From CAZCAC01 sp964496575 (lineage in GTDB: Bacteria > Planctomycetota > UBA1135 > GCA-002686595), in contig CAZCAC010000007.1 of the NCBI GenBank assembly GCA_964496575.1, positions 1-64,000 on the forward strand: a stretch of DNA of 64,000 nucleotides, written 5' to 3'. Both the position numbers and the translations under genes were made by a program. The notes under the pieces are model-generated. The model did not search any database, was not told the origin of the DNA, and saw only the letters and a program-made list of their open reading frames with translations. This document shows, one piece after another, positions 8,612-16,412 of the stretch; position 1 is the stretch's first letter, and each line of letters starts with the position of its first letter.

Positions 8612-8690
8612 ACCCGCCGGGGTCCGTCCCCCGCCCACCCACCCCACGGAGTTCGAACCCGCCGGGGTCCGTCCCCCGCCCACCCACCCC
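8610..8690. repeat. Two identical 36-bp direct repeats with G-quadruplex potential
   Basis: Positions 8610-8645 and 8655-8690 are identical over 36 bases and separated by 9 bases. On the minus strand each copy carries four G-runs with single-base loops (GGGG T GGG T GGG C GGGGG; 8628-8645 and 8673-8690), a strong G-quadruplex pattern. The element overlaps the lipoprotein stop codon by two bases and lies just downstream of the convergent Fur-type gene. It could terminate or stall transcription between them, or be a mobile repeat unit. Confidence 0.85.
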
Positions 8691-8777
8691 CCAGAAGCTG
8701 GCTCTCCCGGTTCCAGCGGGGTGGTCGGGCACGACTGTCGGAGGGCTATCTGCGGGGCCCGTTTCGGGCTCGGGGGC

Positions 8778-9221
8778 TCAGGGGGCGTCCTGGCAGTCCC
8801 GGCAGAGGCCTTCCAGTCGGAGGGTGTGGCGCAGGAGCTCGAAGCCCCGCTGCTCGGCGACCGCGTGCTGCAGCACCTCGATCTCGCTGCTGCGGAACTC
8901 CTCGATCCTGCCGCAGCGCACGCAGATCAGGTGGTCGTGGTGGGGATGCCCGATCAGGTGCTCGTAGATCACCTCGCCCCGGCCGTTGTCCATCGAGCCG
9001 ATGAAGCCACCCTCCTGGAGCAGGTTGAGGGTGCGGTAGACGGTGGCGCGGGACACGCGCGGGCCCTCCTCCTCGCGCATCCAGTTGTAGAGGGTCTCCG
9101 GCGTGAAGTGCTCGTGGGTGGCGAAGGCCCGGTCGAAGATCCGCTTGCGCTGATCGGTCATCTTCAGCGACCGGGTGCGCAGGTACTCGACGAAGCGCTT
9201 GAAAATGGCGGCCTGATCCAC
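8778..9221 (-). CDS. Fur-family metal-responsive transcriptional regulator
   Basis: This 147-aa protein has the Fur fold. An N-terminal winged helix contains LKMTDQRKRIFDRAF and the recognition region RVSRATVYRTLNLLQEGGFI. A dimer/metal domain follows, with HPHHDHLICVRCGRIEEF and a C-terminal CRDCQ, so both Cys-x2-Cys structural zinc pairs are present. The sensing metal (iron, peroxide/Fe-Mn, or zinc) cannot be told safely; the HHDHLIC pattern is most Fur/PerR-like. The start chosen is a GTG at 9221 with a GGGGGA ribosome site about 5 bases upstream; the frame is open beyond but not homologous. It lies 25 bp after the purD stop on the same strand. Confidence 0.88.
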   Translation of the reverse strand: MDQAAIFKRFVEYLRTRSLKMTDQRKRIFDRAFATHEHFTPETLYNWMREEEGPRVSRATVYRTLNLLQEGGFIGSMDNGRGEVIYEHLIGHPHHDHLICVRCGRIEEFRSSEIEVLQHAVAEQRGFELLRHTLRLEGLCRDCQDAP

Positions 9222-9246
9222 GCGAATCCCCCGTCGCTCTCGCTGG

Positions 9247-10584
9247 CTAGAAGCGCTCCTCCCGGTCGCCGGCGGCCCCGCCGCTGAGCATGCGCTGGAT
9301 CCGTTCCTTGCGGCTCTCGATCCTGGCGCCGATGTCGCGCCGGCAGAACTTGCCGGCCCAGTCGATCGCGTCGTAGGCGGAGTAGGTGCTCTCGCGCGCG
9401 GTCTCGATCGTGTCCCCCATCCCGGTGACGCAGAGGACGCGCCCTCCGGAGGTGAGCACCTTGCCGCCGGACTCCGAGGTGCCGGCGTGGAAGACGACCA
9501 CGTCCTGCGGCTCCCCGGCGGCCTCGAGGCCCTTGATGCGGTCGCCCTTGCGGTAGCCGCCGGGATACCCCTCGCTCGCTCCAACGACACCGACGCAGAA
9601 GCGCTGGTCCCACTCCGGCGGCTCCATCGAGGAGAGCTTGCCCTGCGCGGTGGCGCGGAGGTACGGCAGGAGGTCGCTCTGGAAGCGGCGCACGATCGCC
9701 TGGACCTCCGGGTCGCCGAAGCGCACGTTGAACTCGAGGACCTTGGGCCCCTGCTCGGTGATCATCAGCCCGACGTAGAGCACGCCGCGGAAGTCGATCC
9801 CCTCGCGGCGCAGGCCGTGGATCGAGGGCAGCACGACGCGCTGCTCGATCTGGCGCAGGAGTCGCCGGGTGAGGCTGGGCGCCGGCGAGTAGACCCCCAT
9901 GCCGCCGGTGTTGAGGCCGGTGTCGCCCTCGCCGACCTGCTTGTGGTCGACGACCGGCTCGAGGATCAGGATCGCCTCGCCGTCGGTGATGGCCAGCACG
10001 CTGGCCTCCTCGCCCTCGAGGTATTCCTCGATGAGGACCTGCTCGCCGGCGCTGCCGAGGGTGCGCTCCTCCATGATCGCGTCGATGGCGCGGGCGGCCT
10101 GGCGCTTGTCCTGGCAGATGATGACGCCCTTGCCGGCGGCGAGACCGTCGGCCTTGATCACCTGGGGCCAGACGGTGCACGACTCGAGGTAGGTCTTGGC
10201 GGTGCCGGAGCGATCGAAGCGCCGGGCGCCCGCGGTGGGGATGCGGTGGCGGTCGAGCAGGTCCTTGGCGAAGGCCTTGGAGCCTTCCAGTCGGGCGCCG
10301 CTCGAGCCGGGTCCGAAGGCCGCGATCTTCGCCTCGCGCAGGCGGTCGGCGAGCCCGGCGACGAGCGGGTCCTCGGGCCCGATCACCACCAGGTCGATCT
10401 TCCGTTCCCGGGCGAAGCGCTCCAGGCCGGCCACGTCGGAGGCGGCGATGTCGACGTTCTGGGCGAGTCCGCGGGTCCCGGCGTTGCCTGGGGCGCAGTA
10501 CAGCTCGGTGAGCTCGGGAGACTGTGCGATCTTCCAGCAGAGAGCGTGTTCACGCCCCCCGCCACCGACGACGAGGACCTTCAT
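9247..10584 (-). CDS. purD: Phosphoribosylamine-glycine ligase (GAR synthetase)
   Basis: This 445-aa ATP-grasp enzyme joins glycine to phosphoribosylamine, step two of purine synthesis. It starts with the classic MKVLVVGGGGREHALCW. The GPEDPLVAGLADRLR and GSKAFAKDLLDRHRIPT motifs follow, then the ATP-grasp core (IKADGLAAGKGVIIC, GEEASVLAITDGE) and LEFNVRFGDPE near residue 285, and it ends with the small C-terminal domain. Length is slightly above the usual 420-430. The ATG at 10584 gives the canonical N-terminus. It runs toward the Fur-type gene, and the two may be co-transcribed (25 bp gap). Three purine genes lie within 6 kb but not in one operon. Confidence 0.96.
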   Translation of the reverse strand: MKVLVVGGGGREHALCWKIAQSPELTELYCAPGNAGTRGLAQNVDIAASDVAGLERFARERKIDLVVIGPEDPLVAGLADRLREAKIAAFGPGSSGARLEGSKAFAKDLLDRHRIPTAGARRFDRSGTAKTYLESCTVWPQVIKADGLAAGKGVIICQDKRQAARAIDAIMEERTLGSAGEQVLIEEYLEGEEASVLAITDGEAILILEPVVDHKQVGEGDTGLNTGGMGVYSPAPSLTRRLLRQIEQRVVLPSIHGLRREGIDFRGVLYVGLMITEQGPKVLEFNVRFGDPEVQAIVRRFQSDLLPYLRATAQGKLSSMEPPEWDQRFCVGVVGASEGYPGGYRKGDRIKGLEAAGEPQDVVVFHAGTSESGGKVLTSGGRVLCVTGMGDTIETARESTYSAYDAIDWAGKFCRRDIGARIESRKERIQRMLSGGAAGDREERF

Positions 10585-10795
10585 GCTGTGCGAAATCTGC
10601 GGATGCGTCGAACCTGGGCGACTCGAGAAGCGGCGGCAGAGGACCAGAACGCCCGTCTTCACCCCGCCGCAAGGCGCAAGCTATCCCCTCTCCCCTTCCG
10701 AGACCACCCAAAACCCCGATCCCCGCCCTCGCAGGAGCCCCGACCCTCGGATACCCTGCGCCCTGTGGTACCGCCTCTCTCCGGGGGGGCGAAAT

Positions 10796-10871
10796 CGGGG
10801 AGTACCTCAGTTGGCAGAGGCGGAGCTTTGGGTGCTCCGAGTCGTGGGTTCGAGTCCCATCTCCCCGACCA
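10796..10871 (+). tRNA. tRNA-Pro (anticodon UGG)
   Basis: This is a full 76-base cloverleaf. The acceptor stem is CGGGGAG/CTCCCCG, and the D arm contains CCTCAGTTGGCAGAGG. The anticodon stem GGAGC/GCTCC has loop TTTGGGT (anticodon TGG, G at 37 as in proline tRNAs). The T arm is GTGGG-TTCGAGT-CCCAT. Discriminator A is followed by an encoded CCA end. Confidence 0.97.
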
Positions 10872-11137
10872 GTCCAGGCCGGCGCGCGAAGGGGTACGCC
10901 GGGCGGCCGCGGCTCGTTGACGAGAGCTCTGGAGAACCTGGCGGCGCCGGTCGTCTCGACGGTTGGGTCGACGCTCGTCGAGCACTTCGATTCGCGTGTT
11001 CACTCCTCGCTTTCGATGGTGTAGCTTCGCCGTTCTCGGAGCGATCCACTTCGGGGTGAACCACCGCGGAAGATGAAGATCATTATCGGGTCTTTACCCT
11101 AGTTGTGGCGCTCACCCTCTTGCCTAGTCTGGATTTC

Positions 11138-11473
11138 ATGAAGAACGCAACGCAACTCTACGAACAGGGCATTCGTGAGTTCCTCTCGACCAACGGATGT
11201 CAGGCCATCCGGATCGAGCAGGGTAGTTTGATTGCGCTTCGCACTGGAGGGGACGGTCGGGAGTATCGGCTCAGTGTCGATCTCTACGAGGACGACGCCC
11301 CCTCCGGCGAACCTTCGCGACGTTTCCGCGCTCGCGCAGCGCGCCGCTTCGGCCTGCCAGTCTCCGCCAATCACGGCGACTCGGTCCAGGCCGCGCTCGC
11401 GGCGCTCCAGTGGCAGACTCTTGATCACGGCTCCATTCGTCCCCAGCCCCCGATGATCGTCGGGGTCCTGTAG
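11138..11473 (+). CDS. Small hypothetical protein between two tRNA genes
   Basis: This open frame of 111 aa starts at ATG 11138; a GTG at 11105 would give 122 aa. It is not recognised. The N-terminal half (KNATQLYEQGIREFLSTNGC) looks helical and the middle has alternating hydrophobic residues, so a small cytoplasmic alpha/beta protein is possible. Base composition is less GC-rich here than around it. Support for it being real comes from the perfect 14-bp hairpin that begins exactly at its stop codon. There is no clear ribosome site. The gene could be a recent arrival at a tRNA locus, though no integrase is visible. Confidence 0.45.
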   Translation: MKNATQLYEQGIREFLSTNGCQAIRIEQGSLIALRTGGDGREYRLSVDLYEDDAPSGEPSRRFRARAARRFGLPVSANHGDSVQAALAALQWQTLDHGSIRPQPPMIVGVL

Positions 11474-11502
11474 AGGTCCGGCCGAAGACGGCCGGACCTC
11501 TA
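11471..11502 (+). terminator. Perfect 14-bp hairpin, terminator-like
   Basis: The arms TAGAGGTCCGGCCG and CGGCCGGACCTCTA pair perfectly around an AAGA loop. The 5' arm starts with the TAG stop codon of the small gene upstream. There is no T-run, but the stem is long and GC-rich. It probably ends that transcript, or protects its 3' end. Confidence 0.7.
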
Positions 11503-11579
11503 GACAATTCCAACACCTGCGGTGCTCCCGCGCCTGCGGCGCGGTCCACCCCCCACATCCTGAGCGACACCCTGTTCCC

Positions 11580-11599
11580 ATCCTCCCCTCCGGGAGGAT
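11580..11599. terminator. Short 8-bp hairpin before tRNA-Arg
   Basis: The arms ATCCTCCC and GGGAGGAT flank a CTCC loop, 34 bases before the tRNA. It may be a weak terminator or simply part of the tRNA leader. No T-run follows. Confidence 0.35.
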
Positions 11600-11633
11600 A
11601 TGCTCCCGCGTAGCCTCACCGAATGGTGGAGTT

Positions 11634-11710
11634 CCGCCCGTAGCTCAGCTGGATAGAGCATCGGATTTCTAATCCGAGGGTCACAGGTTCAAGTCCTGTC
11701 GGGCGGGCCA
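11634..11710 (+). tRNA. tRNA-Arg (anticodon UCU)
   Basis: This is a 77-base cloverleaf. The acceptor stem is CCGCCCG/CGGGCGG and the D arm is GCTCAGCTGGATAGAGC. The anticodon stem TCGGA/TCCGA has loop TTTCTAA (anticodon TCT, reading AGA). The T arm is ACAGG-TTCAAGT-CCTGT. Discriminator G is followed by an encoded CCA. Confidence 0.97.
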
Positions 11711-11711
11711 G

Positions 11712-14165
11712 CTACGGGCTCACGCTCACCACCAACCCGTCACTCAGGTTGAAACCGGTCCCCCCCGCCGGCGGATCGCGGAACCACGCCTGGCAGTTCC
11801 AGGTGTCGCCGGCCGACCACTGCCCGAGGCCGCCACCGGTCCCCGCGGGCGGGTTGTCCCAGTCGAACTTCAGGCTGGCCACTCCGAGGGAATCGACCAG
11901 GAACGGCTGGAAGCGGAAGACGCCCACGCCACCCGCGTTGACGCAGCGCCACCCGTCGCCGAAGGGAACCTGCGTCTGACCCGCGCCGTAGTAGAACATC
12001 AGGAACTGGCCGGGGGGACAGTCGGTCGCGACCAGGTGGAAGTCGTCCGCCGCGATGCTGGAGGATCCGCTCCAGGTCATCCTCGCGCCGGCGCCGGCGG
12101 AGTTCGGCGCGGTGATGCAGTAGCTCACCGGGTCGGAGGCCGGGTAGGCGAGTTCCGCGATTCGGGTCTCCCAGCGGTTGTTGCTGCCCGCGTACTCCTG
12201 GATCGTCCAGAGCGTGGTGTCGTCGCCGGGATCGACCGACGTCAGGCTGTAGTCTCCCCAGCGCGCGTTCCCGTAACCGTCCACGTGGTTGTAGGGCCCC
12301 GCGCCCGGACACAGGAGCGCCGGAGTCGCCGTGACCCCCGGCGGGTCGAGGGCGTGATGCCCGGTGTAGAACGCGCCGGCGTACTCCCCGGCGTGTGATC
12401 CGCTGAAGCCGAGCACCAGGTGGTGGTTGCTGCTCACCGCGATCGAAGGATAGTAGTAGCTGTGGAGGGGGTCGGAGATCGTCCCCACCTGCAGCGTCGT
12501 CCCCGAGGCCACGTCGACCTCGTACCAGCGGCACGCCGCCCGTCCGTCGACCTTGATCGTGTGCGCCGTGAAGATCGAGCCGTCGCGGTAGACGGCGTTC
12601 ATCGGTCGCGTGTCACCGGTGCTGAGATCGGTCTGGCTGCCGAGCGCGGGCGCCGCCGGGGGGTTGCCGTGAAGGGGCACGGTGACGTTGGCGACGATCG
12701 AGAGCGTCGGCGCCGTGAGCGGCCCCGAGATCTGGCGGATGCGCAGGTGCCTCGCCGTGGAGAGGCGCGAGACGAACAGCTCCCCTCCCGAGTCCCCGTA
12801 GGTCGCGCAAGGCTGGGTCGCTCCCTCGAACGGAAGGTCCCGCCACGCGGTGACGGTGCCGAGGCTCGGCGTGCCGGTGAGGAGCGGCGCCTTGTCGATC
12901 GCCCAGATCGTCACCGTCGAGGGCACCATCAGCGCGCTCGTGTAGAACCCGTTCTCGTCGAAACCCAGCGTCGGATAGTCCGGCCACCGCCCGGCGTCGG
13001 AACCCTGCGCCGTATCGATCCAGCTCTTGAACCACGCGCCGGTCGGATCACCGGTGAGCGAGATCGCCAGGTGGATCCGGGCCGTCGAGGGGCCGCTGGA
13101 ACAGAGCAGGAAGTAGCGCTGCGAGTGGTGATCGTAGGTCACGCGCGGGTCGCCCAGTCCGGTCGCCACGTTGAAGAAGTCGGCGAGCGGCAGCGCGAAG
13201 ACCCTCGACCCGGTCGCCTGGTCGAAGACGCCGAGCTTCACGTTGACCACCGAGACGAAGTGCGACGGCCCCGCGACGCCGCAGGTGTCCGGAGGGATGT
13301 AGCTGGTCCCGTTCTCGAACATTCCCATCCCGGCGAAGTCGCGCACCAGCGTGGGCAGCGTCCCCGAGCTCACCGTGCTCGAGGAACTGGAGCGGTCCCC
13401 CACCGGTTCCTCGTGGCCAGGCGGGACGATCGGCGCGTGGATCGCCTCCGGCTCGTCCCGATACTCGCCCGCCCCCTCCTCCCACGACAGCCCGGCATAG
13501 TCCGTCCCGGTGAGCCGCGTGCGCCACTCCAGGTCGTCGAAGCCGACCACGACGTGTTGCCCCTCGGCGCCGCCTTCGGTCGACGGCCGCTCGAAGGTCA
13601 GGTCGTCGAGCGCATACCACCCCGCGCCCTCGAGCACGGGTCGCGCGACGAGCTCGATCCGGTCGACGTCCTCGAGCTCCATGGCGAACCAGGCGGGTGA
13701 CTCGCCGATCTCTTCGAACCACTCCGTCCGGGCGACCTCGACCCCGTCGCGATAGCCGATCACCCGAAGCCCGTCGGTCCAGGCGCCGCGCGAAGCCTGC
13801 CCGGCGATCCACGCGCCGCGCAAACGCACGGGCGCGGGAAAGCCGATGCCCATCCGGGTGTCGCCCCACCGATTGGTGACGTGGTGCTCTCCGGAGTGCG
13901 GGGCGAAGGTCCCGCGGCGTGAGGGGACCACCCACGAGCCCGGGGCCCGACCGCGTTCCTCTCCGACGCAGTCCGGTTCCTCCTCCTCGCGCTCACGAAT
14001 CCGAGCGAGGACCTCTGCCATCGTCTCGACGACACCCGGCCCGAGGGTTGCCGGCGGCTGGACCTCGCCGGGGAGCGCGTCTTCCTCGGCAGGGGCGGCC
14101 GGGGGAGCGGTCGAAAGGAGCGCGGTAGCGGTCGCCAGGGCCAGCAGGGGAATCATGAAGCCCAT
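11712..14165 (-). CDS. Large secreted protein with shared C-terminal end domain
   Basis: This 817-aa exported protein has a signal peptide at residues 1-28 (MIPLLALATATALLSTAP, then an Ala/Pro-rich cleavage zone). Residues about 75-190 form a beta-rich module around RLRGAWIAGQASRGAW and EDVDRIELVARP. The central 400 residues (from VRDFAGMGMFENGTSYIPPD) look like a beta-propeller or lectin-like region with Trp/Asp-rich blades. The last 100 residues end in WFRDPPAGGTGFNLSDGLVV plus SVSP, which resembles the end of the protein at 57261-59735. The function is unknown. The ATG at 14165 was chosen for the signal peptide; an ATG at 14231 is possible. Its stop lies next to the tRNA-Arg 3' end. Confidence 0.8.
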   Translation of the reverse strand: MGFMIPLLALATATALLSTAPPAAPAEEDALPGEVQPPATLGPGVVETMAEVLARIREREEEEPDCVGEERGRAPGSWVVPSRRGTFAPHSGEHHVTNRWGDTRMGIGFPAPVRLRGAWIAGQASRGAWTDGLRVIGYRDGVEVARTEWFEEIGESPAWFAMELEDVDRIELVARPVLEGAGWYALDDLTFERPSTEGGAEGQHVVVGFDDLEWRTRLTGTDYAGLSWEEGAGEYRDEPEAIHAPIVPPGHEEPVGDRSSSSSTVSSGTLPTLVRDFAGMGMFENGTSYIPPDTCGVAGPSHFVSVVNVKLGVFDQATGSRVFALPLADFFNVATGLGDPRVTYDHHSQRYFLLCSSGPSTARIHLAISLTGDPTGAWFKSWIDTAQGSDAGRWPDYPTLGFDENGFYTSALMVPSTVTIWAIDKAPLLTGTPSLGTVTAWRDLPFEGATQPCATYGDSGGELFVSRLSTARHLRIRQISGPLTAPTLSIVANVTVPLHGNPPAAPALGSQTDLSTGDTRPMNAVYRDGSIFTAHTIKVDGRAACRWYEVDVASGTTLQVGTISDPLHSYYYPSIAVSSNHHLVLGFSGSHAGEYAGAFYTGHHALDPPGVTATPALLCPGAGPYNHVDGYGNARWGDYSLTSVDPGDDTTLWTIQEYAGSNNRWETRIAELAYPASDPVSYCITAPNSAGAGARMTWSGSSSIAADDFHLVATDCPPGQFLMFYYGAGQTQVPFGDGWRCVNAGGVGVFRFQPFLVDSLGVASLKFDWDNPPAGTGGGLGQWSAGDTWNCQAWFRDPPAGGTGFNLSDGLVVSVSP

Positions 14166-14274
14166 CGTACGCGAGCCGTCCCTCCCGCGCGATGCCGCGG
14201 CGTACTCACCGGCGAGGGGGGTCGGGTTCATCACGTGACGGCGCTCGCCCTCACGCCGTATCCTGAACACCACC

Positions 14275-16356
14275 ATGCGAGCCCCTCGAAGCCTCACGGT
14301 TCTCCTCCTCTCGACGATCGGTCTCCTCGCGGTGGCAGCAGGCGCCGCCCCGAAGCCCCAGTCGCCGCCCGTCGATGAGGAAGCCACCGAGTTCCAGACG
14401 CGTACCGGCGTCGCGCCGCGCGAAATGATGTCGCGGTATCTGCTCGCCCGGGTGGAAGCCGCGCGACAGCAGTGGGAGGCCGACTACGAGGCGCGAACCA
14501 CGCCCGAGCAGATCACCGCGCACCGAGAGCGACTGAAGGCGATGTTCGTCGAGAGGATCGGCGGGCTGCCCGAGCGCACGCCCCTCGAGCCACGGATCGT
14601 CGACCGCCTGGCGCGGGACGGCTATCGCGTCGAGAAGATCGTCTTCGAGAGCCAGCCGCGCCACCACGTCACCGCCGCCCTCTTCCTGCCGTCGGTCGAG
14701 CGGTACGCGCCCCCCTACCCCGGGATCCTCGTCCCCTGCGGACACTCGGCGAACGGCAAGGCGCTGGCGGTCTACCAGCGGGCGTGTGCCCTCGCGGCCC
14801 GGAACGGGATGGCCGCGTTGATCTTCGACCCGATCGACCAGGGCGAGCGACACCAGTGCCTCGATGCCCAGGGGCGGCCACGCACCGCCGGCACGCAGGG
14901 GCACAACATGATCGGCGTGGGCAGCATCCTGCTCGGGCGGAACACCGCGCGCTTCGAGATCTGGGACGGGATGCGCGGGATCGACTACCTCCAGTCGCGC
15001 GACGACATCGATCCCGGGCGGATCGGCTGCATGGGCAACAGCGGCGGCGGCACGCAGACGGCCTACCTGATGGCCCTCGACGACCGGATCGTCGCCGCCT
15101 CGCCGAGCTGCTACATCTGCGGCCTGTACGGGCGTCTGGTCGGCACGGGAGGGGCCCAGGACGCCGAGCAGAACATCCACGGCCAGCTCGCGTGGGGAAT
15201 GGATCACGCCGACTACTGCCTGATGCGAGCCCCGCGCCCCACTCTCCTCTGCACGGCCACGCGCGACTTCTTCGACATCGACGACGCCTGGAGCACCTTC
15301 CGCCGCGCCAAGCGGCTGTACACCCGGCTGGGCTTCGGCGAGCGGCTGTCGCTGGTCGAGGCACCGGGAGCGCACGGGTACTCGCTCCTCCTTCGCGAGG
15401 CCGCGGTGCGGTGGATGGCCCGCTGGCTGCTGGGCCGCGACGAGGCGATCACCGAGCCGCCCGGCCTCGAGGTCCTCACCGAGGAGGAGATCCGCTGCAC
15501 CGAGGGCGGCGAGGTGATGCTGCTGGAAGGAGCTCGATCGGTCTACGACCTCAACCGCGACCACGAGGCGGAGCTCGCCGGTCAGCGCCATCGGCGGTGG
15601 AACACCGCGCCGCGCGAGGAGAACCTCGAGTCCGTGCGGCGCATCGCGGGGATCCGCGCGCTGGAGGATCTGCTGGACCCCGAGCTCGTGGTCCTCGGGA
15701 GCGAGGAGCGCGACGGCTACCGGGTGGAGCGGCTGTGCTTCGAGCCCGAGCCAGGGATCTGGCTGCCAGCGCTCCTGTTCGTTCCCGACGGGGCACCGGC
15801 GGGGAACCCGGTCCTCTACGTCCACGAGGAGGGCAAGGGCGCCGACGCGGGTCCGCGCGGGCCGATCGAGGAGCTCCTGCGCGCGGGCCACGTCGTGCTG
15901 GCCGTGGACCTGCGGGGCAACGGGCTCACGCAGCAGGTCGGACAGCGGTACTTCACCCCCTCGCTCTTCGGCGGCGACGGGCAGGACGTCTACGTCGCCT
16001 ATCTGCTGGGAAGGAGCTACGTGGGGATGCGGGCGGAGGACCTCCTGGTCTGCGCCCGCTGGCTGGGCCGCGAGGGCGCGCCGGTGCGGCTGACCGCCGT
16101 CGGCGAGCTGGCCATCCCGGCGCTGCACGCGGCCGCGGTCGAGCCCGAGCTCTTCGCCGCGGTCCGGCTCGTGCAGCCGCTCGTCTCCTGGTCCAACGTG
16201 GTCGAGCTGGGCTTCAGCCACCACCGGCTGTCGAACACCGTTCACGGCGCCCTGACCGCGTACGACCTGCCCGACCTGGCGCGGAGCCTGGGCGACAAGG
16301 TCGTGCTGGAGGGCCCGCGGGACGCCCTGGGAGAGCCGGTGACGGACGGGAGGTAG
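14275..16356 (+). CDS. Exported tandem alpha/beta-hydrolase (acetyl-xylan-esterase-like)
   Basis: This 693-aa protein has a signal peptide (LTVLLLSTIGLLAVAAGA). The first alpha/beta-hydrolase domain (about residues 75-385) has an intact nucleophile elbow GCMGNSGGG with Ser256, and a catalytic His in EAPGAHGYS at residue 367. The oxyanion-region segment is GILVPCGHSANGK. The arrangement is like the Abhydrolase_7/AXE1 esterase families found beside polysaccharide-degradation genes. A second hydrolase-like domain (about 450-690; VLYVHEEGKGADAG, VVLAVDLRGNGLTQQ) lacks an obvious G-x-S-x-G elbow, having VGELAIPA instead, and is probably inactive. The substrate is unknown. It is divergent from the secreted protein gene, with 109 bp between starts. 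Confidence 0.82.
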   Translation: MRAPRSLTVLLLSTIGLLAVAAGAAPKPQSPPVDEEATEFQTRTGVAPREMMSRYLLARVEAARQQWEADYEARTTPEQITAHRERLKAMFVERIGGLPERTPLEPRIVDRLARDGYRVEKIVFESQPRHHVTAALFLPSVERYAPPYPGILVPCGHSANGKALAVYQRACALAARNGMAALIFDPIDQGERHQCLDAQGRPRTAGTQGHNMIGVGSILLGRNTARFEIWDGMRGIDYLQSRDDIDPGRIGCMGNSGGGTQTAYLMALDDRIVAASPSCYICGLYGRLVGTGGAQDAEQNIHGQLAWGMDHADYCLMRAPRPTLLCTATRDFFDIDDAWSTFRRAKRLYTRLGFGERLSLVEAPGAHGYSLLLREAAVRWMARWLLGRDEAITEPPGLEVLTEEEIRCTEGGEVMLLEGARSVYDLNRDHEAELAGQRHRRWNTAPREENLESVRRIAGIRALEDLLDPELVVLGSEERDGYRVERLCFEPEPGIWLPALLFVPDGAPAGNPVLYVHEEGKGADAGPRGPIEELLRAGHVVLAVDLRGNGLTQQVGQRYFTPSLFGGDGQDVYVAYLLGRSYVGMRAEDLLVCARWLGREGAPVRLTAVGELAIPALHAAAVEPELFAAVRLVQPLVSWSNVVELGFSHHRLSNTVHGALTAYDLPDLARSLGDKVVLEGPRDALGEPVTDGR

Positions 16357-16412
16357 AGACGGCTGTGGGCGGGTGGTGGCGGAGACCGCCCCGACTCCTT
16401 ATAAGGAGGGCA

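Noticed and set aside
10659..11064. Short minus-strand frames over the tRNA-Pro gene
   Set aside because: They run antisense through a tRNA and contain the typical GLEPT/SNPR text that arises from tRNA sequences; they are not genes.
11638..11710. Attachment site for a genomic island at the tRNA-Arg 3' end
   Set aside because: No repeat of the tRNA end and no integrase gene were seen nearby.
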